Shown here one piece after another: positions 6,940 to 13,169 of a stretch of DNA of 13,169 nucleotides; positions within the stretch are counted from its first letter, which is position 1; the number at the start of each line of letters is the position of its first letter. Under the pieces are notes generated by a model. The model searched no databases. It was not told where the DNA came from and saw nothing but the letters and a program-made list of their open reading frames with translations. This DNA is from Lentisphaeria bacterium (lineage in GTDB: Bacteria > Verrucomicrobiota > Lentisphaeria > Victivallales > Victivallaceae), in NCBI GenBank assembly GCA_900768505.1, contig CAAGED010000017.1, positions 1 to 13,169 of the forward strand, in the 5' to 3' direction. Position numbers and translations under genes: made by a program.

Positions 6940-7176
6940 ATGTCTGAAATTAGCGAAAAAGTAAAGAAGATTGTAGTTGAGCAGTTGAGCGTTCCGGAAG
7001 ATCAGGTTACCGAAGATGCGAAATTCATCGAAGATTTGGGTGCTGACTCTTTGGATACTGTAGAATTGGTAATGGCCTTCGAGGAAGAGTTCGGCGCGGA
7101 TATTCCGGACGAAGATGCCGAGAAGTTGCTCAGCGTTGGCGATGCCATCAAGTACATCGAAAGCAAGCAGAACTAA
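6940..7176 (+). CDS. acpP: Acyl carrier protein
   Basis: AcpP carries growing fatty acyl chains as thioesters on a 4'-phosphopantetheine arm and serves every enzyme of type II fatty-acid synthesis. The 78-residue acidic protein is typical. The attachment serine is Ser37 in GADSLDTVELVM, and the four-helix pattern with the FEEEFGADIPDEDAEKL recognition helix is clear. The ATG at 6940 has an AAAAGG-type ribosome binding site about 8 bases upstream. It stands alone, with 229 bases before it and a long non-coding stretch after it, consistent with separate high-level expression. Confidence 0.98.
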   Translation: MSEISEKVKKIVVEQLSVPEDQVTEDAKFIEDLGADSLDTVELVMAFEEEFGADIPDEDAEKLLSVGDAIKYIESKQN

Positions 7177-7776
7177 TTGCCTGCTGCCGGCAGTACGAGC
7201 AGCCGGAATTGGCGGCCGAGTGAGCATGTTGTTCCCCCAGTTGAGCTGAAAGATTTCTGCATAAACAACTGATGAGGAGTGTTGCATGGCTGAGCAATCC
7301 GGCGTATCGGTTAATTTGATTTAACCGATCCATTAGTTAAAATTAATGGCGGCGAAGTGCCGTCGGCAAAGCAAGTCACCCTTTTTTTATTATTTTAAAA
7401 ATATGGGTGACTTGAATTTTATTTAAAGTGGAGTTTTCCGTTTAATTATCTTCTGGTATTTGCAACTGCCAAACATATATTGAAATCATCAATAAACAGT
7501 GCGGAACTTTTTTATGGCAGTGCTTGTCAGTTGCAAGTCCCCGGGGAGTTTAGTGGCGAGGATTTTTTGATTGTCACCGCTGATTTGAAATATTGTTTCT
7601 GAAGTGGCTAAGTTTTTTCAGTGACTTGAAGTCAATTTAATTTTTTTGTTTCGCCGAGAGCGGTCTGGGTTGTTTTACGGTTGTAAACACCACGCTGTAT
7701 GCAACAATGATGCCGCATGGACGGTTTTGAATAAAAAGTTGAGTTTTGTTAATTATCAAATATGAGGGATACTTTC
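7177..7776 (+). other. 600-base non-coding gap between acpP and fabF
   Basis: No recognisable gene lies here. It holds several structures: a 12-codon ORF at 7286-7324 (MAEQSGVSVNLI) behind a GAGGAG site; a 9-bp hairpin at 7306-7329 across that ORF's stop (ATCGGTTAA/TTAACCGAT); a 10-bp inverted repeat at 7372-7414; a 63-codon frame without ATG at 7411-7602; competing pairings at 7460-7536; and a perfect 13-base palindrome TGACTTGAAGTCA at 7622-7634. Composition is AT-rich from about 7380 onward. It could be a long regulatory leader of fabF, an sRNA locus, or decayed sequence. Confidence 0.6.
7372..7414. repeat. 10-bp inverted repeat in the acpP-fabF gap
   Basis: CAAGTCACCC (7372-7381) and GGGTGACTTG (7405-7414) are perfect inverse complements around a 23-base AT-only spacer. 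Seven T directly follow the left arm. The right arm extends into GTGACTTGAA (7407-7416), which recurs directly at 7621-7630. It could be a weak terminator, an operator, or the trace of an insertion. Confidence 0.7.
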
Positions 7777-9033
7777 ATGAACGAAAGACGTGTAGTAATT
7801 ACCGGCAGCGGCGTAGTCTCTTGCGTCGGCAAAAGCGTAGCGGAATTTTGGGATTCGCTAATTAACGGCAAATGCGGTCTGGACAAGGTCACTCGCTTTG
7901 ACTCTTCCGAGTACCGCACTCAAATAGCCGGTGAAATCAAGGATTTCGATGTAACCAAATATATGACCCCCAAAGAGGCGAAACGGCTCGACCTCTTTTC
8001 TCAATTTGCCATTGCCGCCTCGGACGAGGCCATGGCGCAAGCCGGGCTGCCAATGGAATTGCGCGGTTCGCAGTTTGATCCGAGCCGGGTCGGAGTGTTG
8101 GTCTCCAGCGGTATCGGCGGATTGGAAACCTTGACCAATCAACACAAAATTCTTTTGGAACGTGGTCCCAATAAGATTTCACCGTTGTTAATTCCGATGA
8201 TGATCAGTGACTTGGCCGCCGGCAATATTTCCATGCGTTATGGCGCTGAAGGACCGAATATCGGGTATGTCACCGCATGTTCAACCGGTTGTCACTCCAT
8301 TGGTGAAGCGTTTTGGATGATCAAGCGGGACGATGCCGACATTATGATCGCCGGCGGTACGGAGTCTCCGATTGTTCCAATCGGTTTTGCCGGGTTCTGC
8401 GCTATGAAGGCGATGAGCAGCCGCAATGATGATCCGAAACATGCGTCTCGTCCCTTTGACGCCACCCGTGATGGATTTATAATGTCAGAGGGTTCCGGCG
8501 TGGTGATTGTGGAAGAGTTGGAGCATGCGCTTAAGCGCGGCGCCAATATTTTGGCTGAAATCATCGGTTACGGCGCCAGCGGCGACGGGTATCATATCAC
8601 CTCTCCCCATCCGGAAGGGCGGGGAGCCGCGGCAGCCATTAAGATGGCGATGCGTCATGCTAAAATCAATCCGGAGGATATTGACTACATCAATGCCCAT
8701 GGCACCAGCACCGAGTTAAACGATAAATACGAAACCATGGCCATCAAGAACGCCTTGGGTGATCATGCCTACAAGGTGGCGGTAAGTAGTACCAAGGGCA
8801 CCACCGGCCACGCCTTGGGTGCCGCAGGCGGGTTAGAGTCAATTGCCTGCATTAATGCGATCAGCCACAATATTGTTCCGCCGACCATCAATTATGAGAA
8901 TCCGGATCCGGAGTGTGATTTGAATATTACGCCCAATACGGCTGTAGAGCGTAAAATTGATATTGCTTTGAATATCAATTTAGGCTTCGGCGGTCATAAC
9001 GGCGCATTGTTGTTCCGTCGTTTTGAGAAATAG
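7777..9033 (+). CDS. fabF: 3-oxoacyl-acyl carrier protein synthase II
   Basis: FabF condenses malonyl-ACP with acyl-ACP, the chain-elongating step of type II fatty-acid synthesis. From the ATG at 7777 it has 418 residues, normal for KAS II. The catalytic set is complete: Cys168 in TACSTGC, His308 in NAHGTSTELND, Lys340 in SSTKGTTGH and His345 in GHALGAAGG, each five residues later than in E. coli FabF. The C-terminal NLGFGGHNGALLF is typical. An ATG at 7762 in the same frame would add five residues, but the GAGGG ribosome binding site at 7764-7768 lies inside that extension, 8 bases before 7777, so 7777 is preferred. A terminator-like hairpin follows at 9060. Confidence 0.96.
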   Translation: MNERRVVITGSGVVSCVGKSVAEFWDSLINGKCGLDKVTRFDSSEYRTQIAGEIKDFDVTKYMTPKEAKRLDLFSQFAIAASDEAMAQAGLPMELRGSQFDPSRVGVLVSSGIGGLETLTNQHKILLERGPNKISPLLIPMMISDLAAGNISMRYGAEGPNIGYVTACSTGCHSIGEAFWMIKRDDADIMIAGGTESPIVPIGFAGFCAMKAMSSRNDDPKHASRPFDATRDGFIMSEGSGVVIVEELEHALKRGANILAEIIGYGASGDGYHITSPHPEGRGAAAAIKMAMRHAKINPEDIDYINAHGTSTELNDKYETMAIKNALGDHAYKVAVSSTKGTTGHALGAAGGLESIACINAISHNIVPPTINYENPDPECDLNITPNTAVERKIDIALNINLGFGGHNGALLFRRFEK

Positions 9034-9059
9034 AATAAGCAGCATTACAAGATGAATCA

Positions 9060-9102
9060 GGGGGGATGACGGTCGTTTCCGTCGCTCCCCGAGTTGATTT
9101 TA
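9060..9102 (+). terminator. Likely terminator after fabF
   Basis: A G6 run at 9060-9065 and GACGG (9068-9072) pair with CCGTC (9079-9083) and CTCCCC (9085-9090), with a six-base loop, one bulged A and two wobbles. The tail GAGTTGATTTTATT is T-rich only after a few bases, so termination may be incomplete. It lies 26 bases past the fabF stop and 100 bases before guaA. Confidence 0.6.
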
Positions 9103-9133
9103 TTACGCCGGCTAAGCGGATATATTTTGTTAT

Positions 9134-9150
9134 CACCGGGGGTGCCGGTG
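9134..9150 (+). other. Small perfect hairpin in the guaA leader
   Basis: CACCGG (9134-9139) pairs with CCGGTG (9145-9150) around a GGGTG loop, 49 bases upstream of the guaA start. It is GC-rich in an AT-rich leader. There is no match that I recognise to a purine riboswitch, and no clear promoter can be assigned nearby, so its role is unknown. Confidence 0.45.
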
Positions 9151-9198
9151 CAAATTAGTTATGTTTGGTGGTGAAAACGGCCAAAGGAGTATTATTTA

Positions 9199-10746
9199 AT
9201 GGCGCAGATACAGGAAAATATTGTAGTATTGGATTTTGGCTCGCAGTACAGCCAGCTGATCGCCCGAAGAATTCGCGAGTGTCATGTTTACAGCAAGATA
9301 CTCCCTTATTACACTTCGGCCGAGAAGATAAAGGCAGAACAGCCCAGCGGAATAATTTTGAGCGGCGGCCCTTCTAGCGTTTATGCGGAAAAGGCCCCCA
9401 AGTGCGATCCGGCGATTTTCGAACTGGGTATTCCGATTTTGGGAATTTGTTACGGTTTACAGCTGACGATTCATATTCTGGGCGGCAGTGTTACCCGGGG
9501 CAAAGCGCGCGAGTACGGCAAGGCGATGTTGGAAATCACTGATTCAAGTGATCTTTTTGCCGGATTAAGCGGCAGTATTCAGGTTTGGATGTCCCACGGA
9601 GACAAGGTTTCGTCAATTCCGGGCGATGTGAAGATTTTGGCTACGACAGCCAATACGGAATACTGCGCCATTTCAATTCCGGAGCGCAATATTTATGGTA
9701 TTCAGTTCCATCCGGAAGTGGTACATACGCCGCAGGGCAAAACCATCATCGGCAACTTCTGCCATAAAATCTGCGGTTGCAGCGGCAGTTGGAATATGCG
9801 TTCGTTTATTGAAATGAGCGTGGAGGATATTCGAGCCAAGGTGGGTGACAAGAAGGTGATTCTCGGTCTCTCCGGCGGAGTGGATTCCTCGGTGGCAGCG
9901 GCATTGATTCACAAGGCAATCGGTTCGCAGTTGACCTGCATTTTTGTGAATAATGGCTTACTTCGCAAAGATGAAGAAAAGAGTGTGCAGAATTTGTTTG
10001 GGCGCAACTTCAAGATGAATTTGGTTTATGTGGATGCGACGGACGAGTTTATGACGAAATTGGCCGGGGTTGGCGAGCCGGAGAAGAAGCGCAAAATTAT
10101 CGGCCATGAATTTGTCCGGGTTTTTGACGTAGCGGCCAATTCGATTGAGGATGCCGAATTTCTCGCTCAGGGGACAACCTACCCGGATGTGATTGAGAGT
10201 GTTCCGATTGATGGTAATCCTTCAGCGTTGATTAAGAGCCACCACAATGTCGGCGGCTTGCCCAAGGAGATGAAATTCAAGTTATTGGAGCCGCTGAGCC
10301 GTTTGTTCAAGGATGAAGTTCGCGAGGTGGGGCGGGAATTGGGTTTGCCGGAAGATGTGGTAATGCGCCAGCCGTTCCCGGGACCAGGTTTGGCAGTGCG
10401 TCACATCGGCGCATTGACTCGTGAAACCTTGGATATTCTGCGTAATGCGGATGAAATTGTGGTTGACGAAATTAAAAAGGCCGGATTGTATTATAAAATC
10501 TGGCAGGCATTTGCGGTATTTTTGCCGATCCGCAGTGTTGGAGTAATGGGTGACGAGCGCACTTATGATTATGCCATTGCATTGCGTGCAGTGGAGAGTT
10601 CCGACGGCATGACTGCCGATTGGGTTAAGCTGCCATATGATTTGATCGAGCGAATCAGCAGCCGGATTATTAACGAAGTAAATGGCGTAAATCGGGTAGT
10701 TTATGATATTACATCGAAACCGCCAGGCACTATCGAGTGGGAATAA
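9199..10746 (+). CDS. guaA: GMP synthase (glutamine-hydrolysing)
   Basis: GuaA converts XMP, ATP and glutamine to GMP, the last step of de novo guanine nucleotide synthesis. The 515 residues are full length. The N-terminal class I glutamine amidotransferase has DFGSQYSQL, the nucleophile Cys84 in GICYG, and His171/Glu173 in FHPEV. The ATP pyrophosphatase domain begins with the P-loop LSGGVDSS at about 224-231. The C-terminal dimerisation domain contains RQPFPGPGLAVR and ends in the signature KPPGTIEWE. The ATG at 9199 has a strong AAAGGAG site 9 bases upstream. rsmD follows after only 9 bases, so they are probably co-transcribed. Confidence 0.98.
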   Translation: MAQIQENIVVLDFGSQYSQLIARRIRECHVYSKILPYYTSAEKIKAEQPSGIILSGGPSSVYAEKAPKCDPAIFELGIPILGICYGLQLTIHILGGSVTRGKAREYGKAMLEITDSSDLFAGLSGSIQVWMSHGDKVSSIPGDVKILATTANTEYCAISIPERNIYGIQFHPEVVHTPQGKTIIGNFCHKICGCSGSWNMRSFIEMSVEDIRAKVGDKKVILGLSGGVDSSVAAALIHKAIGSQLTCIFVNNGLLRKDEEKSVQNLFGRNFKMNLVYVDATDEFMTKLAGVGEPEKKRKIIGHEFVRVFDVAANSIEDAEFLAQGTTYPDVIESVPIDGNPSALIKSHHNVGGLPKEMKFKLLEPLSRLFKDEVREVGRELGLPEDVVMRQPFPGPGLAVRHIGALTRETLDILRNADEIVVDEIKKAGLYYKIWQAFAVFLPIRSVGVMGDERTYDYAIALRAVESSDGMTADWVKLPYDLIERISSRIINEVNGVNRVVYDITSKPPGTIEWE

Positions 10747-10755
10747 GCAGCAATC

Positions 10756-11322
10756 ATGCAGATAATTGCAGGTTCGGCCCGGCGGATAAAATTAAATACT
10801 CCGCCGACGCTGGAAGTTAGGCCAACGGCCGGAAGAGCGCGGGAAGCGCTCTTCAGTGCGTTGGGGGATTTGAGTGGAATAAAAATTGTGGATTTGTGCG
10901 CTGGATCCGGGGCGCTAGGCTTGGAAGCGGCAAGTCGGGGTGCCGGGCAGATAACCTTTGTGGAACTATCAAAGGAACACATCAAATATATTCAGGAAAA
11001 CATTTGCAAGGTGCAAAAAGCCGGTTGCCGAAGTGAGTTCAAGGTATTGATGGGGGATGTGAGCAGCGGATTTTGGTGCCAGGGGGAGAAGCCGGAAATC
11101 ATATTCAGCGACCCGCCATATGCTGAGTCGGCAAAAATATTCCGCAAACTTTTAAGTAATGATAATTTTTTGCGATATTGCGCCGGATCGCTGCTGATTT
11201 GGGAAATCCCGGACTATAAGGGAGCGCTTGGAGAATTTATCGGCGAGGGTTTTCCATACAATGAAATTCGTAAATTCGGGGGAGTAAACTTTTTGTTTAT
11301 GGAGTTTGCTCCGCTGGAGTAA
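10756..11322 (+). CDS. rsmD: 16S rRNA (guanine(966)-N2)-methyltransferase
   Basis: RsmD methylates N2 of G966 in 16S rRNA within assembled 30S particles, using S-adenosylmethionine. The 188-residue single-domain protein shows the family opening MQIIAGSARRIKL, the RPTAGRAREALFSAL motif (about 22-36), the SAM-binding VDLCAGSGALGLEAASRGA glycine-rich loop (about 45-63) and the catalytic DPPY motif near 118-121. Other N2-guanine methyltransferases share DPPY, but the N-terminal motifs are specific to RsmD. The ATG at 10756 has no clear Shine-Dalgarno site. It starts 9 bases after the guaA stop, so translation may be coupled to guaA. Confidence 0.93.
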   Translation: MQIIAGSARRIKLNTPPTLEVRPTAGRAREALFSALGDLSGIKIVDLCAGSGALGLEAASRGAGQITFVELSKEHIKYIQENICKVQKAGCRSEFKVLMGDVSSGFWCQGEKPEIIFSDPPYAESAKIFRKLLSNDNFLRYCAGSLLIWEIPDYKGALGEFIGEGFPYNEIRKFGGVNFLFMEFAPLE

Positions 11323-11393
11323 CCAATTAACATAATAATTCGGCAAGAGTAGGCCGGATGGTAGAAATATTAACTTTTTAAATGGAAAATAAG

Positions 11394-12677
11394 ATGAACA
11401 TTTACCGTGAATTAAAGGATCGCAACTTTCTCTATCAGGAGAGTGACGCCCAACATATTGAGCAGAAATTAACCACGGAAAAAGTTAAATTTTATGTAGG
11501 ATTTGATCCCACCGGTTCGAGTCTGCACGTTGGCCATCTGCTTCCGGTAATGGGAATGCGGATGCTGCAGCAGGCCGGTCATGTACCAATCGTATTGGTG
11601 GGTGGAGCAACGGCGCAAATAGGCGATCCCTCGGGAAGAATAAGTGCCCGGCCGGTATTGACCAAGGAAGAGGTGGCGGCCAATGCGGAATCAATCAAGA
11701 ATCAGTTGTCGCGTTTTATTTCGGTAGATCAGGGCGAAGCGTATTTTGTGAATAATTTGGACTGGTTCAAGGATATAAATTACATTGATTTTCTCCGGGA
11801 AATCGGTTACAAATTCAGTGTAAACCGGATGTTGGCACAAGAGTCAGTCAAACAGCGCTTGGAGAACGGGTTGAGTTTTTTGGAGTTCAATTACTCCATC
11901 ATGCAGGCATATGATTTTTATGTATTGAACCGGGATTTGGGTTGTGAATTGGAATTTGGCGGCCAGGATCAGTGGGGCAATATGGTAGCCGGAGTGGATT
12001 TAACCCGCCGGATGAATCAGCATGAAGTCTTTGCAATGACGTTGCCGTTGCTGTTGGATTCCAACGGCAAGAAATTCGGGAAAAGTTCCGGGGGGATGAA
12101 TGTCTGGCTGGACAAGAATCGCACACCGGTATTTGATTACTACCAATTCTGGCGCAATTGCGATGACGGGCAGGTTGAAACCTTGCTGGGTTATTTCACT
12201 ACGTTGCCGATGGAGGAAGTCCGTCGTTTGGGCGGTGATGCGGCTAATATCAACCGAGCCAAGGAGATTTTGGCTTATGAGGCAACCAAGCTGGCGCACG
12301 GTGCTGCTGAAGCTAAGCAGGCATATCTGGCGGCTGGAGTAAAATTCGGATTTGCGGATCCGGATTTGCAGGTTGCGACAACCAGTGATGTTGGTAAAAT
12401 TGATATCAGAAGCGCGGCGGATTCGGCATTGCCGAGTTTTGATGCGGCGTCTGCGTTGTTTGAGGGTGACGGATATTGGATTGTAAAACTTCTGACCGAC
12501 AGTGGAATGTGTAAAAGTTCCGGAGAGGCCAGACGTTTGATTCAAGGTGGCGGTGCATACCTCAACGATGAACGGATCAGTGATGTAAATTTTGCCGTCA
12601 AGCGTGAAATGCTCAATGGTTCCAGTTTTATTTTGAAGAGCGGCAAAAAGAATATGAAAAAAATTCATATTGTTTAA
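11394..12677 (+). CDS. tyrS: Tyrosine--tRNA ligase
   Basis: TyrS charges tRNA-Tyr; it is a class I synthetase working as a cytosolic dimer. From the ATG at 11394 it has 427 residues, normal length. It shows GFDPTGSSLHVGH with the HIGH-type HVGH at 45-48, the tyrosine-binding YSIMQAYDF and GGQDQWGN segments, the KMSKS-equivalent KFGKS at 227-231, and a C-terminal S4-like RNA-binding domain (about 365-427, SSGEARRLIQGGG then AYLNDERI). An in-frame ATG at 11382 would add MENK but has no ribosome binding site; GGAA eight bases before 11394 and the usual MNI opening favour the later start. It lies 71 bases after rsmD and before tRNA-Met. Confidence 0.96.
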   Translation: MNIYRELKDRNFLYQESDAQHIEQKLTTEKVKFYVGFDPTGSSLHVGHLLPVMGMRMLQQAGHVPIVLVGGATAQIGDPSGRISARPVLTKEEVAANAESIKNQLSRFISVDQGEAYFVNNLDWFKDINYIDFLREIGYKFSVNRMLAQESVKQRLENGLSFLEFNYSIMQAYDFYVLNRDLGCELEFGGQDQWGNMVAGVDLTRRMNQHEVFAMTLPLLLDSNGKKFGKSSGGMNVWLDKNRTPVFDYYQFWRNCDDGQVETLLGYFTTLPMEEVRRLGGDAANINRAKEILAYEATKLAHGAAEAKQAYLAAGVKFGFADPDLQVATTSDVGKIDIRSAADSALPSFDAASALFEGDGYWIVKLLTDSGMCKSSGEARRLIQGGGAYLNDERISDVNFAVKREMLNGSSFILKSGKKNMKKIHIV

Positions 12678-12736
12678 TGTCATTTTTTAGCATGGAAATT
12701 GCAGAATAAAAGTATCAAATTTTTAGTTTAAAAAGC

Positions 12737-12764
12737 TTGTATTTTTTTAAATACGAGTTATATT
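12737..12764 (+). promoter_or_regulatory. Likely tRNA-Met promoter
   Basis: TTGTAT (12737-12742) and TATATT (12759-12764) are 16 bases apart, placing the transcription start near 12771, a few bases before the mature tRNA. The -35 and spacer are covered by an inverted repeat, CTTGTATTT (12736-12744) with AAATACGAG (12749-12757), one wobble. No discriminator GC box is obvious. Confidence 0.6.
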
Positions 12765-12776
12765 AAGGACATGTGA

Positions 12777-12852
12777 GGCGGGTTAGCTCAGTTGGTAGAG
12801 CAGTGGAATCATAATCCACGTGTCACTGGTTCGAGTCCAGTACCCGCTACCA
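12777..12852 (+). tRNA. tRNA-Met (CAU), elongator type
   Basis: A complete 76-base cloverleaf with encoded CCA. The acceptor stem GGCGGGT pairs with ACCCGCT and has a G1-U72 wobble, also seen in B. subtilis elongator tRNA-Met. The D-arm is GCTC/GAGC, the anticodon stem GTGGA/TCCAC encloses the loop ATCATAA with anticodon CAT, the variable loop is GTGTC, and the T-arm is ACTGG, TTCGAGT, CCAGT. The discriminator is A73. The lack of a C1-A72 mismatch and of three G-C pairs in the anticodon stem argues against initiator tRNA. A lysidine-modified tRNA-Ile (CAU) cannot be excluded. A32 is uncommon. Its own promoter and terminator make it a single-gene unit. Confidence 0.94.
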
Positions 12853-12868
12853 CTAACCAAAAAATATC

Positions 12869-12906
12869 AACGCTGGAATAAAAAAGTTCCGGCGTTTTTT
12901 ATTTTT
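12869..12906 (+). terminator. Intrinsic terminator after tRNA-Met
   Basis: AACGCTGGAA (12869-12878) pairs with TTCCGGCGTT (12887-12896) over 10 bp with one wobble and an 8-base A-rich loop, followed by TTTTATTTTT. It lies 16 bases beyond the tRNA 3' end. The repeat element begins immediately after its T tail. Confidence 0.92.
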
Positions 12907-13120
12907 CAAAATATGCGGCACCTTGCGATTTTGCGGCGATATGTCGTTTTTTTCGAGGGGGCTTATTCAGCCTCCCTCGAACTCCCCTGAAGCAGGGCGC
13001 GTCCGCCCTGCACCATGGATTGATTTGTTACTCAAATCAATCCTACCTGAGGATAAAATGCGCAGTTGATTGTCTTTCGACATGCAACCGCCCTCGAATC
13101 TTTACCATCTTCTTCGGGCT
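12907..13120 (+). repeat. Structured 214-base dispersed repeat, right copy
   Basis: The inverted partner of 3-216 (left position plus right position equals 13123). The three strong hairpins are at 12952-12981, 12992-13011 and 13018-13042, all with intact stems. The difference at left position 45 turns the small hairpin loop TAAA into the stable GNRA tetraloop GAAA here. It begins directly behind the tRNA terminator's T tail and so lies 3' of an outward transcription unit, as the left copy does with pheT. There is no coding potential, no target duplication I can identify, and no tRNA-derived end that would mark a phage attachment site. Confidence 0.93.
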
Positions 13121-13123
13121 ACT

Positions 13124-13153
13124 TTTGTCAGACCAATAATATGGTATGACAAA
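13124..13153. promoter_or_regulatory. Operator-like 30-base dyad
   Basis: TTTGTCA (13124-13130) and TGACAAA (13147-13153) are perfect inverse complements. Inside them, after one mismatch, ACCA (13132-13135) pairs with TGGT (13142-13145) around ATAATA. It sits 3 bases past the right repeat and could be an operator for a gene beyond the window. Both arms carry GT-AC half sites (GTCAGAC, GTATGAC) loosely like GntR-family sites. It could equally be a hairpin of unknown role. Confidence 0.45.
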
Positions 13154-13169
13154 TGTAATGTTTGCCGCG

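Noticed and set aside
7177..7215. Terminator immediately after acpP
   Set aside because: CTGCT/AGCAG and CTGCCGGCAG pairings exist, but they are short and no T tract follows, so I could not support a terminator there.
9134..9150. Guanine or purine riboswitch before guaA
   Set aside because: Only a single 6-bp hairpin is present; the three-way junction and conserved loop sequences of the purine riboswitch are not visible.
12000..12683. 227-codon minus-strand frame opposite tyrS
   Set aside because: It is antisense to the conserved KFGKS and S4 regions of TyrS and shows no motif of its own.

Overview
This 13.2 kb window is a bacterial chromosomal housekeeping segment. I see no transposase, phage, CRISPR or defence gene. 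It encodes translation genes (phenylalanyl- and tyrosyl-tRNA synthetases, ribosomal proteins L20 and L35, an elongator-type tRNA-Met, a 16S rRNA methyltransferase), a type II fatty-acid synthesis cluster (fabD, fabG, acpP, fabF) and GMP synthase (guaA). The CCA-encoding tRNA, Shine-Dalgarno sites, intrinsic terminators and protein types indicate a bacterium. The general look of PheT, PheS and the Fab proteins is compatible with the PVC group (for example Lentisphaerota/Verrucomicrobiota), but that is a weak inference and no marker here proves it.

Layout: the left arm is transcribed leftwards in the order rpmI, rplT, [intrinsic terminator], pheS, pheT. This is the conserved L35-L20-PheST order, but infC is missing from its usual place upstream of rpmI. 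The right arm diverges from it at about 4.54-4.94 kb and is transcribed rightwards: fabD, [terminator], fabG, acpP, a 600-base non-coding stretch, fabF, [terminator], guaA, rsmD, tyrS, tRNA-Met, [terminator]. The fab genes are unusually spread out. Gaps of 102, 229 and 600 bases, with hairpins or terminators in them, suggest several transcription units rather than one tight operon. guaA and rsmD are only 9 bases apart and probably co-transcribed, and tyrS follows within 71 bases.

The most notable structure is a 214-base repeat present twice in inverted orientation: 3-216 just downstream of pheT, and 12907-13120 just downstream of the tRNA terminator. The copies are the same length and differ at only 7 positions by my alignment. 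Each contains three strong consecutive hairpins plus weaker ones, and each sits directly behind a T-rich tract at the 3' end of an outward-facing transcription unit. None of the seven substitutions breaks a helix that I can draw. It looks like a short, non-coding, structured, dispersed repeat and is the best candidate here for something undescribed. As an inverted pair it could also let the 12.7 kb block flip by homologous recombination.

Secondary points of interest are the structured rpmI leader (possible L20 autoregulation), the hairpin-rich acpP-fabF gap with a 12-codon mini-ORF behind a good ribosome binding site, and an operator-like dyad beside the right repeat.
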